A DNA stretch of 20,702 nucleotides, taken from a virus. The notes below the pieces were generated by a model. That model was not told the origin of the DNA. It searched no databases and saw only the letters and a list, made by a program, of their open reading frames with translations. The stretch is from the IMG/VR virus record IMGVR_UViG_3300021424_000287, positions 1 to 20,702 of that record. One strand, 5' to 3'. Below are positions 1-5,220 of this stretch, in pieces; position 1 is the first letter of the stretch; each line of letters opens with the position of its first letter. Made by a program: the position numbers and the translations under genes.

Positions 1-285
1 AAAATAGTTTGCAGGATGCATCACGATGTCTGGTCGCCAGCGGAAGTCCATCACATGGAGGGCAAGACCAAACGTTATGCCCACTTTAAGATCATCCCCC
101 TCTGCCCGACACATCACAGAGGAGGCATTGACACGGGTTTTGCAACTAGTCGTCACCCGTATAAGGCGGCGTTTGAAAAACGATATGGAACAGAAGAGGA
201 ACTAATGAATGAAGTCTGTAAGAGAATCGGGAAAGATTCAGGTTGGTGGGAATCACTACAAGAATCTCAAGATACAACCAACTAA
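1..285 (+). CDS. Ref-like HNH nuclease, 5' partial
   Basis: The frame is already open at base 1 (KIVCRMHHDVW...), so the gene begins upstream and the ATG at 16 is internal. The visible 94 residues carry the pattern of the phage P1 Ref/HNHc_6-type RecA-dependent nucleases: an early Cys (C4), VHHMEG, then IPLCPTHHRG, a Lys/Phe-rich stretch and FEKRYGTEEELM. The His-His and Cys-x2-His-His residues are those that bind the structural zinc and form the beta-beta-alpha metal active site in this family. Such proteins cut DNA in cooperation with RecA filaments and are common in phage recombination modules. The last residues overlap the next gene by 77 nt. Family assignment is from motif recognition; the missing N-terminus prevents a length check. 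Confidence 0.8.
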   Translation, partial: KIVCRMHHDVWSPAEVHHMEGKTKRYAHFKIIPLCPTHHRGGIDTGFATSRHPYKAAFEKRYGTEEELMNEVCKRIGKDSGWWESLQESQDTTN

Positions 286-541
286 GTACTGCATTGCGAA
301 CAGGATTCCGTTCGCCGACGGCAACGTCATCAAGTACATCACTCGCCACCCATACAAGGGGCGAGAGCAGGACGTCCTGAAAGGTATCCACTACTGCCTT
401 CTCATTCTTGAGAACGAGTACAAGATCCCACCGAACATGGCATGGAGTATTCTGAATGGCAATAAACAGTCGAGCGAAGGGGGCGTCAGCCGAAAGAGAA
501 GTAGCCGCTCTAATTCACGAAGAACTCGGGATAAGGCTTAA
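209..541 (+). CDS. DUF3310 family phage protein
   Basis: A 110-residue protein. Residues 11-70 read as the DUF3310 signature: VGGNHYKNLKIQPTKYC, then DGNVIKYITRHPYKG, then DVLKGIHYCLLILENEY. This family is widespread in tailed phages; some members are annotated as nucleotide kinases by relation to T7 gp1.7, but no kinase motif is visible here and the function is unproven. The start is supported by AGAGGA at 195-200, 8 nt before the ATG and inside the preceding nuclease gene. The C-terminal tail after about residue 83 is Ser/Arg-rich and overlaps the next gene for 86 nt in another frame, so that tail is probably not part of the conserved fold. Confidence 0.85.
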   Translation: MKSVRESGKIQVGGNHYKNLKIQPTKYCIANRIPFADGNVIKYITRHPYKGREQDVLKGIHYCLLILENEYKIPPNMAWSILNGNKQSSEGGVSRKRSSRSNSRRTRDKA

Positions 542-929
542 TCGAAATCTTGAGCAGTATCGATCCGACGAACAGGGTGATCTGAACGGTCTCGCCGGGT
601 GGACAGTCGAGGTCAAGCATTACGCTAAGGCCGGCGACTTCAAGCCAGAGTGGTGGAAGCAGGTGTCCGTTGCGGCTGACCGCAATAAGGAGATGCCAGC
701 CCTGTTCTGGCGTGGCAACAGACAAGCATGGAGGGTGACGGTGCGGCTCTCGTCGATCAACAGCGACATCGCCTTTGATCTTTCGCAAGAGCCGGTAACG
801 CTGTCGTTTAAAGCATGGGCAAGTCTCGTAAGAGAAAACCTACCAGCGTCATTCAGTACACACCTGACTTCCCAGTCCTCTACTGGGCTGACAGATGCGG
901 TCAGCATCTCACTCACGAAGGGAGAATGA
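456..929 (+). CDS. Hjc-like PD-(D/E)XK nuclease / Holliday junction resolvase-like protein
   Basis: A 157-residue protein whose N-terminal 60 residues match phage Hjc-like nucleases: NSRAKGASAEREVAAL (with the helix-1 Glu), RNLEQ, then GDLNGLAGWTVEVKHY, which supplies the D...ExK metal-binding triad of the PD-(D/E)XK fold. Expected role: cleaving branched DNA during recombination or before packaging. GGAG at 444-447 lies 8 nt upstream of the ATG. The conserved core lies in the part that overlaps the DUF3310 gene, so both frames are used there. The last 38 or so residues, after FKAWASLVREN, are Ser/Thr-rich and do not look like the fold. The stop overlaps the next ATG as ATGA. Confidence 0.83.
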   Translation: MAINSRAKGASAEREVAALIHEELGIRLNRNLEQYRSDEQGDLNGLAGWTVEVKHYAKAGDFKPEWWKQVSVAADRNKEMPALFWRGNRQAWRVTVRLSSINSDIAFDLSQEPVTLSFKAWASLVRENLPASFSTHLTSQSSTGLTDAVSISLTKGE

Positions 930-1129
930 GTTGGCTCAACAAGAACGTGCCTGAGTTCTTGCGTGAGCAAACGCTTTCGCTGTCCTACTACACGCTATGG
1001 AAAACGATCTTCGATCTTGGCACTAAAGAGGAAAGGCGAAAGGCGATAGACGACATCCCTGATGAGATGTACAGACGGATGACTGAGAACTTCATCTTGC
1101 ATTGGTGGCGAAAAAAAAATACCATCTAA
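926..1129 (+). CDS. Small hypothetical protein
   Basis: A 67-residue protein of unknown family, mostly helical in appearance, with a Trp-rich end (HWWRKKNTI). I chose the ATG at 926 because it forms an ATGA overlap with the stop of the nuclease gene and has AAGGGAG at 918-924 just before it. The same frame is open back to an ATG at 815, which would give 104 residues (starting MGKSRKRKP) but has no ribosome binding site and would overlap the nuclease gene by 115 nt. The gene ends with a run of nine A (1111-1119) just before the stop. Skipping one A would join this frame to the Lys-rich frame at 1164. Confidence 0.65.
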   Translation: MSWLNKNVPEFLREQTLSLSYYTLWKTIFDLGTKEERRKAIDDIPDEMYRRMTENFILHWWRKKNTI

Positions 1130-1163
1130 CACCGAAGGCGTCTTGCCTTCTAAGGAGACTACA

Positions 1164-1280
1164 ATGGCTATGATGAAGAAAGGCAAGAAGCCGATGGCGA
1201 AGAAGGCTGAGAAGCCTGCCGCGAAAGCAATGGCTTCCAAGCCCATGCGTCCCGGCGTTGCCGTGAAGAAGGGCAAGTAA
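1164..1280 (+). CDS. 38-residue Lys/Ala/Met-rich basic miniprotein
   Basis: The ATG has an excellent AAGGAG at 1152-1157, 6 nt upstream. The product (MAMMKKGKKPMAKKAEKP..., ending GVAVKKGK) has no acidic residue except one Glu and is made mostly of Lys, Ala, Met, Pro and Gly. This resembles the disordered C-terminal tails of histone H1-like bacterial proteins and other nucleic-acid-coating peptides. That resemblance is compositional only; no family is recognised. It is the last gene of the rightward operon and is followed within 20 nt by a GC hairpin. A 6-bp inverted repeat (1134-1139 with 1145-1150) precedes its ribosome binding site. Confidence 0.68.
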   Translation: MAMMKKGKKPMAKKAEKPAAKAMASKPMRPGVAVKKGK

Positions 1281-1299
1281 TCGATCGATTACAGGGGGC

Positions 1300-1317
1300 G
1301 GGGGCGATTCCGCCCCC
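1300..1317. terminator. Hairpin between convergent operons
   Basis: GGGGGCG (1300-1306), loop ATTC, CGCCCCC (1311-1317): a 7-bp GC-only stem lying in the 42-nt gap between the stop of the rightward miniprotein gene (1280) and the stop of the leftward gene (1323). Placement between converging genes suggests a bidirectional terminator. There is no proper T-tract on either side, so termination may be weak or Rho-assisted. Confidence 0.55.
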
Positions 1318-1322
1318 ATCCT

Positions 1323-1646
1323 TTACTGGCTATCGTCCCACAGCACGATGCCGCCAAACCGCCTAGCCTCTCCCTCGATTCGACGTCGAGTCTCGAAGAT
1401 GGAGTGATCCCCAGTCCAGAGATGCCACCACATCCGCCAAGACTTCTTGCGGATGACGTCTAGTATTCCGGGGTTAGCCTTTCTTTGTGCCGCCTCTATA
1501 TCAGAAGAGGTATAAAGCGGCGTCACAACAGCCCATTCATCACTTGGTTTAAGCGTGGATAGGTATGTGTATTGCTTGCCATCGATCATGGTCTCAACCA
1601 GATAGGAAAGCGGCTTACCCGTGCTTACGTCTTGTTGGTTTTGCAT
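1323..1646 (-). CDS. Hypothetical phage protein (last gene of leftward operon)
   Basis: A 107-residue protein. The first half contains WAVVTPLYT, a motif seen in many small phage accessory proteins of unknown function. The second half is rich in Trp and Arg (KKSWRMWWHLW, then RRRIEGEARRFGG). No catalytic motif, signal peptide or membrane segment is seen. GGAG lies about 10 nt before the ATG at 1646, partly inside the end of the upstream gene, whose stop is 2 nt away. This is the most distal leftward gene, and its stop is followed by the GC hairpin shared with the converging operon. Confidence 0.72.
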   Translation of the reverse strand: MQNQQDVSTGKPLSYLVETMIDGKQYTYLSTLKPSDEWAVVTPLYTSSDIEAAQRKANPGILDVIRKKSWRMWWHLWTGDHSIFETRRRIEGEARRFGGIVLWDDSQ

Positions 1647-1821
1647 TTCTAAACTTCTCCAGTTTTTTCCTCATTGGCAGGTAGTCCTGCTCCATCCCGT
1701 AGTATTCCATTAGTCTCAGGCATGCTTCCTTTAGGGACAACTCCTCCGCGTAGTCGAAGCAGTCCTTTAGTTCTTCCCTTAACAGCTCTTCTATTCCGTC
1801 TGGGCATATAGGGACAACCAT
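1615..1821 (-). CDS. Helical acidic protein, or C-terminal half of a frameshifted gene
   Basis: From the ATG at 1821 this frame encodes 68 residues with a convincing amphipathic-helix pattern (PDGIEELLREELKDCFDYAEELSLKEAC...MEYYG). The frame is open further upstream to 1896, but that part does not look like protein. There is no close ribosome binding site for the 1821 ATG. The zinc-knuckle gene at 1649-2053 loses its protein-like character exactly where this one gains it, and the two frames differ by +1. Either this is a separate gene nested in the end of that one, or the two are one protein joined by a frameshift or split by a mutation. Confidence 0.5.
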   Translation of the reverse strand: MVVPICPDGIEELLREELKDCFDYAEELSLKEACLRLMEYYGMEQDYLPMRKKLEKFRNAKPTRRKHG

Positions 1822-2053
1822 GCGGCACAAAGTAGTCCCTCTTCCCGTATAAAAGGAAGTCAAGCGTTCCGTTTTTGCTTGCTTCTTGCGCATCACTAAT
1901 CGCCCTCTTCAAAACAATAGTCCAATAAGTAATCAGAGCAAGGCTCTTCATCTCGTCTATGCCGATCTTTCTGTTCTGCATAGTCTTCTTGCATGAGTAG
2001 CAGATATTAGACTTGCTAGTTGCCTCGGAATTGCAGATGCAGCATCGAATCAT
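1649..2053 (-). CDS. Small zinc-knuckle protein (C-terminal frame uncertain)
   Basis: The start is fixed by an ATGA overlap with the preceding gene (ends 2050). Residues 1-22 hold a four-cysteine zinc knuckle (MIRCCICNSEATSKSNICYSC), followed by a helical part (IDEMKSLALITYWTIVLKRAI) and LDFLLYGKRDYFVPHGC. After about residue 80 the frame becomes Arg/Gly-rich (RRNRRAVKGRTKG) and looks out of frame, while the +1 frame continues with a good helical protein to 1615. The in-frame stop at 1649 is 2 nt before the next ATG. Function unknown; zinc-knuckle proteins of this size in phages often bind nucleic acid or a host protein. Confidence 0.6.
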   Translation of the reverse strand: MIRCCICNSEATSKSNICYSCKKTMQNRKIGIDEMKSLALITYWTIVLKRAISDAQEASKNGTLDFLLYGKRDYFVPHGCPYMPRRNRRAVKGRTKGLLRLRGGVVPKGSMPETNGILRDGAGLPANEEKTGEV

Positions 2054-2268
2054 GAAATGGCTTCTTCTTTGAACTTGCTCATGTCTCGATAGTAGTAGTC
2101 GCAAGATTCGTTCCAGTTGTAGAACGGCGCGACAGAGAAGTATGACTGCCATCCATCGCTAGGCTTGGCTGTGTACCTGTAGCAGGTGTCGCGGCGTGGG
2201 CATATCTTCCGAGACTCGCCGTTACGCAACTCCTCTCCTCTGCACATTGTTATGTCTGGCATTTCCAT
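2050..2268 (-). CDS. Cys-rich small phage protein
   Basis: A 72-residue protein with CPRRDTCYRYTAKPSDGWQS and later CDYYY, a pattern I recognise from small uncharacterised proteins in many tailed phages (CPxxxxCYRYTAKPS...QSYF). The four cysteines probably bind a metal. Function unknown. The ATG at 2268 shares its A with the TAA of the upstream gene (TAATG), and AAGGAG lies immediately before that stop. The downstream end overlaps the next ATG as ATGA, indicating translational coupling on both sides. Confidence 0.78.
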   Translation of the reverse strand: MEMPDITMCRGEELRNGESRKICPRRDTCYRYTAKPSDGWQSYFSVAPFYNWNESCDYYYRDMSKFKEEAIS

Positions 2269-2450
2269 TACTCCTTGAACTCATCCTTAAACTTAAACCA
2301 CTCGCAGATCTGAGTCATGACCGCCTGTTCGATAGCATCGATCATCTGCTCGTCATCTGGGGCGTCGTTGTGCTTGAAGGCGCGGTGGTAGCCAATCGCA
2401 GCCCCATCACGCACGGCCATTTGCAAGACTCGGTAAGTGTCGGGTTTCAT
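2268..2450 (-). CDS. Small hypothetical helical protein
   Basis: A 60-residue protein of unknown family. It has an alternating helical pattern with a DDEQMIDAIEQAVMTQICEWFKF segment split by charged residues, and no recognised motif. A GAGGGG/TGAGGA ribosome binding region precedes the ATG at 2450. It is coupled to the next gene by a 1-nt TAATG overlap. The 41 nt between it and the upstream gene hold no other feature. Confidence 0.72.
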   Translation of the reverse strand: MKPDTYRVLQMAVRDGAAIGYHRAFKHNDAPDDEQMIDAIEQAVMTQICEWFKFKDEFKE

Positions 2451-2491
2451 TCCTCACCCCTCGCCCGAATCGCGGCGGCACATTATGACGC

Positions 2492-2731
2492 TCACTCCCA
2501 ATGCTCCTCTGGCTTTGCGTTCTGTAAGAACGCTGCATCTGCTGCTGCTGAGTACGCCTCAGCCCTAGTCTCGAAAAGTCTAGCCCTCCTAGGAGAGTTA
2601 GTGAACCACCGTTCATATCCGAGCGATGAGTCAGTCTGCCCATTCCAGTAACGACGCTTCCCTAATCGAAGGACAAAACCTCTGGGTCTTTTCCTAAAGA
2701 GGTGTTCCCATCCCGCTCCTCTCGCTGACAT
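2492..2731 (-). CDS. Small basic hypothetical protein
   Basis: A 79-residue protein. The ATG at 2731 has a near-perfect AGGAGG (2740-2745) 7-8 nt upstream, which fixes the start even though the frame stays open to 2866. The sequence has an Arg-rich N-terminus, then GFVLRLGKRRYWNG, YERWFTNSPRRARLFETRAEAYSAA, a pattern common in small phage proteins that predict a single beta-sheet and a helix (substrate or function unknown). The stop of the upstream 38-residue gene is part of the ribosome binding site, so the pair is translationally linked. Confidence 0.75.
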   Translation of the reverse strand: MSARGAGWEHLFRKRPRGFVLRLGKRRYWNGQTDSSLGYERWFTNSPRRARLFETRAEAYSAAADAAFLQNAKPEEHWE

Positions 2732-2742
2732 TTGAATGCCTC

Positions 2743-2859
2743 CTACCAGTAGTGGACACCGCCACGCTTTGCCTTCCATTCGGGTGGCGGAACCCGTCTC
2801 CATTCGTAGTCCTTGAACTTTCTCATCCTTTTGAACAGCAAGATCAGATCTCTGATCAT
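2743..2859 (-). CDS. 38-residue basic/aromatic miniprotein
   Basis: The ATG at 2859 overlaps the stop of the HTH gene as ATGA, and AGGGAGGAG lies 6 nt upstream of it. The product starts MIRDLILLFKRMRKFKDYEW and ends KRGGVHYW, with 12 Lys/Arg residues and four Trp/Tyr pairs of aromatics near the end. Its TAG is embedded in the AGGAGG of the following gene. Perfect packing between neighbours is the main reason to accept so short a gene. Family and function unknown; the hydrophobic DLILLF stretch is too short to be a membrane span. Confidence 0.68.
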   Translation of the reverse strand: MIRDLILLFKRMRKFKDYEWRRVPPPEWKAKRGGVHYW

Positions 2860-3134
2860 TTTGCACTCCTCCCTATACGCATCTTCAAGTGAGCCAATGC
2901 GCGGTTAGGCATGCGCCTCCACCGCTTGCTCTCTCGCTTAACCCTCCAACTCTTGACCGTGTCGTAACTCGTCATCGATAGGCGCATTACGTCATCGATC
3001 TTGAGTTGCATTGACTGCATGATCTGTTTGAGTTCCTCATTAGTGTCATGCGATCTATCCATCCACTCTTTGGTGGATGAGTTTCTGCTTTCAGGTCTAA
3101 GTGCAGAAACAATGCTTTCTTGGCTGCCTTGCAT
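2856..3134 (-). CDS. Helix-turn-helix DNA-binding protein
   Basis: A 92-residue protein. Its second half reads as an HTH: LKQIMQSMQLKIDDVMRLS, then SYDTVKSWRV as the recognition helix, then the RRMPNRALAHL tail typical of small phage/prophage HTH proteins of the kind that precede a Leu-rich helix. The N-terminal 30 residues are Ser/Glu-rich and probably disordered. The ATG at 3134 lies 8 nt after the stop of the upstream gene with no clear ribosome binding site, suggesting reinitiation. It is a candidate regulator of the leftward operon or of the divergent late operon, but no target is shown by the sequence. Confidence 0.7.
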   Translation of the reverse strand: MQGSQESIVSALRPESRNSSTKEWMDRSHDTNEELKQIMQSMQLKIDDVMRLSMTSYDTVKSWRVKRESKRWRRMPNRALAHLKMRIGRSAK

Positions 3135-3142
3135 TGTTGTAA

Positions 3143-3388
3143 CTACAGAAACTCTACATCTGCCGACGACTCGTCCACTTCTACCCACGCAGATACCTTG
3201 TGGAACTTGGACGGGTCTACCTTCGGGTCGTAGACAACCCGGCAAATAGTCTTGCCGCTTGAGTCCTTGACCCGCACCTCGTTGACGTACATCAACTTGT
3301 CTCGCCGAACAACGGAAACGACGGGCTGACGAAACTCAGCCCGTGCGTTCCGCTTGTCGCGGACTAGATGCGACATGTAAACGATCAC
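3143..3388 (-). CDS. Small hypothetical protein, GTG start
   Basis: An 81-residue protein with a beta-rich look (QPVVSVVRRDKLMYVNEVRVKD, KTICRVVYDP, VSAWVEVDESSADVEFL). The GTG at 3388 shares its G with the TAG of the upstream gene, and AAAGG lies about 10 nt before. An ATG at 3376 (MSHLVRDKRN) is the alternative start, with no better ribosome binding site. No family recognised. The alternating hydrophobic pattern suggests a small beta-barrel or sandwich. Confidence 0.7.
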   Translation of the reverse strand: MIVYMSHLVRDKRNARAEFRQPVVSVVRRDKLMYVNEVRVKDSSGKTICRVVYDPKVDPSKFHKVSAWVEVDESSADVEFL

Positions 3389-3699
3389 TACCAGAGAACC
3401 TTTCTAGCCCAGTAGTTGGCAGAGAACTTGTCGTCCTTCGTCAACTTGCCGGACTTGTCACGGATGCCACCAGATCGTGCAAGGTAGTTCTTACGGCGGC
3501 TCTCGCTGCCATGCTTGGTGTAGTCACTCATCCCGCGCAGCCCGAAGCGAACGAGTTTTACTTCGTCGCCCTTCTTTGCGAGAACCATCTTCTTCTGCTT
3601 GGCTCCTGCGGGGGCATTGATCGGCTTGTTGAAACCGGGGAACGAGTGTCCCCGGTAAACAATCTTGCCGCCCTCACGCTTCACATCACTCGCCTTCAC
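3388..3699 (-). CDS. Small basic phage protein of the KKGxxVKLVRFG type
   Basis: A 103-residue, strongly basic protein. LAKKGDEVKLVRFGLRGM, SRRKNYLARSGGIRDKSG and KFSANYWARKVLW form a pattern I recognise from a family spread over many tailed phages and some large eukaryotic viruses (resembling DUF5872). No biochemical role is known to me. I chose the GTG at 3699 because GGAGGG lies 7 nt upstream; a TTG at 3714 in the same frame overlaps that ribosome binding site and is rejected. The near-palindromic operator site at 3736-3756 lies about 37 nt upstream, so this gene may be the first of a sub-transcript. Confidence 0.75.
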   Translation of the reverse strand: MKASDVKREGGKIVYRGHSFPGFNKPINAPAGAKQKKMVLAKKGDEVKLVRFGLRGMSDYTKHGSESRRKNYLARSGGIRDKSGKLTKDDKFSANYWARKVLW

Positions 3700-3735
3700 C
3701 GTTCGACCCTCCAATGGGTTATGCCGTTACAGATG

Positions 3736-3756
3736 CCGGGGTACATTGTACACCGG
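3736..3756 (-). promoter_or_regulatory. Near-palindromic operator-like site S1 with TACAAT -10
   Basis: A 21-bp site, almost perfectly symmetric: left arm CCGGGGTACA, centre T, right arm TTGTACACCGG on the + strand, with one mismatched pair plus the centre. On the minus strand it contains TACAAT (3745-3750), a good -10, placed to transcribe leftward into the 3388-3699 gene. No -35 is convincing. The same site recurs at 9329-9349 and 9671-9691. It lies in a 60-nt gap with no gene. Confidence 0.6.
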
Positions 3757-3759
3757 AAA

Positions 3760-3972
3760 TTACTCAGCCTCATGCTTCTTTGCGACCCGCTTCACGGAAC
3801 CCTCAAGGCTCTTCCGTTCCTCATCTGAAAGCCCAGAGTCAAGGAACCCACGAAGTGCCTTGATTGTATTGGGTGACAGGTTCTGTGCCGCCTGAGAGAG
3901 AGACATAAAGGACTCCTTCGGTAGGGCGTTGAGAAGAGGAAGCGCAACCTTGAGGGCGGCGTACAGGGACAT
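3760..3972 (-). CDS. Small hypothetical helical protein
   Basis: A 70-residue, all-helical-looking protein (MSLYAALKVALPLLNALP..., LSPNTIKALRGFLDSGLSDEERKSLEGSVKRVAKK). The C-terminal half has a helix-loop-helix look but no recognised HTH. The ATG at 3972 shares its A with the TAA of the upstream RHH-like gene (TAATG), so the two are probably co-translated. AAGG lies about 7-10 nt before the start. Being coupled to a putative regulator it might be its partner or co-regulator; that is inference only. Confidence 0.7.
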   Translation of the reverse strand: MSLYAALKVALPLLNALPKESFMSLSQAAQNLSPNTIKALRGFLDSGLSDEERKSLEGSVKRVAKKHEAE

Positions 3973-4151
3973 TAGGAAACCTTCTTGAGCAGGTGAGTGA
4001 TGACCTGAGTGGCGGTCGGGCGGAACCCGAGGGTTCCTTCCATGTTGTCCGCATACTTGCGGATCTTAAGAACCAGATCGCCTTCGATCTTGAGAGACTT
4101 GTATACACGCTTCTTCCCTTCGATAAGGGGCGGTCGTCCACGCTTTGCCAT
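3972..4151 (-). CDS. AT-hook plus ribbon-helix-helix-like DNA-binding protein
   Basis: A 59-residue protein. It begins MAKRGRPPLIEGKK, an AT-hook-like KRGRPP core, followed by KSLKIEGDLVLKIRKYADN and ATQVITHLLKK, which fits the strand-helix-helix order of Arc/CopG/MetJ-type repressors. These act as dimers on short palindromes. The ATG at 4151 has GGAG 5 nt upstream; the frame is open to 4247, with a possible ATG at 4211, but neither has a ribosome binding site. It lies about 215 nt upstream (in transcription order) of operator-like site S1, making it the best candidate for the protein that binds the TGTACACC sites. The binding is not shown by the sequence. Confidence 0.68.
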   Translation of the reverse strand: MAKRGRPPLIEGKKRVYKSLKIEGDLVLKIRKYADNMEGTLGFRPTATQVITHLLKKVS

Positions 4152-4389
4152 AACTACTCCGTTTAGATTTGTGTTGATAGATGCTTCCCCCGTGCGGCGG
4201 TAACTTTGCATCCGCTTCACGGCCACGGGGAACTGTCGTGTTGCCAACGCCCGTTAGGTTAGACGGCAGATTTCTCTGGGCATCATTGACTCATCTGCGT
4301 TGCCGCAGGGAGGTGTTGCCGAACCACCCGCACCTGTCACGGTGCTTCTTTATCGTCTGGGTCAGACTAGCCACTAACAATGGCGCGAC
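4152..4389. other. Gene-free stretch with short stem-loops
   Basis: No convincing reading frame on either strand in 238 nt. It holds three short dyads: GCACC/GGTGC (4330-4334 with 4341-4345), CTGCG/CGCAG around a GCAA tetraloop on the minus strand (4295-4308), and CACG/CGTG near 4220-4240. The octamer GTGTTGCC occurs at 4238-4245 and 4313-4320. It is the longest gap inside the leftward operon and could carry a promoter for the RHH-like gene, for example TTACCG, 18 nt, TATCAA on the minus strand shortly before 4151; this match is poor. Confidence 0.4.
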
Positions 4390-4698
4390 CTAATGAATTA
4401 CTGAATCGTTTTCCGGCGGCTCACCGCTCATAGTTACCAACCCCATTAACTCTTCTGGGTTTGCTATCAGCCGCTTCAGGCAGTTGAGCAACTGAATAGA
4501 CTGGACGTAGTTGCCTTCGGCAACAAACCTCTGAGCATCCGTGATGACCATGACGGTCATCATGGCTAAAGCCTCCGCGACCCTTGGCCTACCGCCAGAG
4601 ATCGCAACCCTCATAAACTCAGAGTTGGCTATGCCATTCGCCCACTCTTTCCAGTTGCACCCGAAAACCTCAAGTTCTGTCGGGGTTCTTTCTTTCAA
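4390..4698 (-). CDS. Hypothetical phage protein, TTG start
   Basis: A 102-residue helical protein of unknown family (LEVFGCNWKEWANGIANSEFMR, then VAEALAMMTVMVITDAQRFVAEG, then QLLNCLKRLIANPEELMG). The start is a TTG at 4698 overlapping the stop of the upstream gene as TTGA, with AGAGGTGA about 5 nt before it. No ATG in this frame lies near a ribosome binding site. The repeated helix pattern suggests a small helical bundle. Confidence 0.68.
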   Translation of the reverse strand: MKERTPTELEVFGCNWKEWANGIANSEFMRVAISGGRPRVAEALAMMTVMVITDAQRFVAEGNYVQSIQLLNCLKRLIANPEELMGLVTMSGEPPENDSVIH

Positions 4699-5033
4699 GC
4701 ATCACCTCTCGCTGCGTATACGTTCTTGGATACATCATCATTCCCGCAATACGGGCAGCGGGTCTCGTCTCCATTCTCGAAATGAGTTGCTTTACAAACC
4801 AAGCAAATCATTTCGAGACGCAACTGCTTCTCTATGACTATCTTGCTGAACGTATTTTCGTACTCATGTGCGATGACTCGGAAACTATTTCCGGGGCTGC
4901 CCACGGAAACCTCCTCGTCGAACCTTGCCTTGGCAGATTCAAAGTTTTGGAACAGCATCGGCGAACCATCGTCGCCGTTGATGCTAGACCATGCCTCGTC
5001 TGTTAGTCGTTTCTCCACGCTGAACAGTATCAC
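4695..5033 (-). CDS. Zinc-ribbon phage protein
   Basis: A 112-residue protein. The C-terminal third carries a zinc ribbon, CLVCKATHFENGDETRCPYC (Cys-x2-Cys, 14 residues, Cys-x2-Cys). The N-terminal part is mixed alpha/beta (ILFSVEKRLTDEAWSS, SARFDEE-like, NSFRVIAHEYENTF) with no known catalytic motif. I prefer the GTG at 5033, which has GGAGG 8 nt upstream; an ATG at 5078 in the same frame has none. It overlaps the upstream gene by 50 nt in another frame, which is unusual. The zinc ribbon suggests contact with nucleic acid or a partner protein; function unknown. Confidence 0.66.
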   Translation of the reverse strand: MILFSVEKRLTDEAWSSINGDDGSPMLFQNFESAKARFDEEVSVGSPGNSFRVIAHEYENTFSKIVIEKQLRLEMICLVCKATHFENGDETRCPYCGNDDVSKNVYAARGDA

Positions 5034-5220
5034 CTCTCGATCCTCCAACCCTCGTAATAGTGGGGGTATAGTGGTCATTTATAAACGGGATAATCGGGAA
5101 GGGCAACTTTTGATCCATTAAAGATGAGGCAAACTGCCTCGCATCCCTTCGACTTTTGAACGTACCGACTACTTTACTCACTCCGGTTTCATCGGGGTAA
5201 ATGACTTGCCATTTATTCAA
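4984..5220 (-). CDS. Small hypothetical protein, TTG start
   Basis: A 78-residue protein. The first 50 residues look real (NKWQVIYPDETGVSKVVGTF, RRDARQFASSL), giving a beta-hairpin and a helix; the last 28, which overlap the zinc-ribbon gene, are Arg/Thr/Gly-rich and may be a by-product of the overlap. The start is TTG at 5220 with AGGAGG 4 nt upstream and lies inside the end of the upstream gene. No family recognised. Confidence 0.6.
   Translation of the reverse strand: MNKWQVIYPDETGVSKVVGTFKSRRDARQFASSLMDQKLPFPIIPFINDHYTPTITRVGGSRGDTVQRGETTNRRGMV

Noticed and set aside
3343-3828. Open frame of 161 codons on the plus strand across the KKGxxVKLVRFG gene and site S1
   Set aside because: It crosses a regulatory gap and two minus-strand genes with better starts and known pattern; no protein family is visible.
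4330-4352. GCACC/GGTGC stem followed by TTCTTTAT as a plus-strand terminator
   Set aside because: No rightward gene ends nearby and the 5-bp stem is weak; it was kept only as a dyad in the gene-free stretch.
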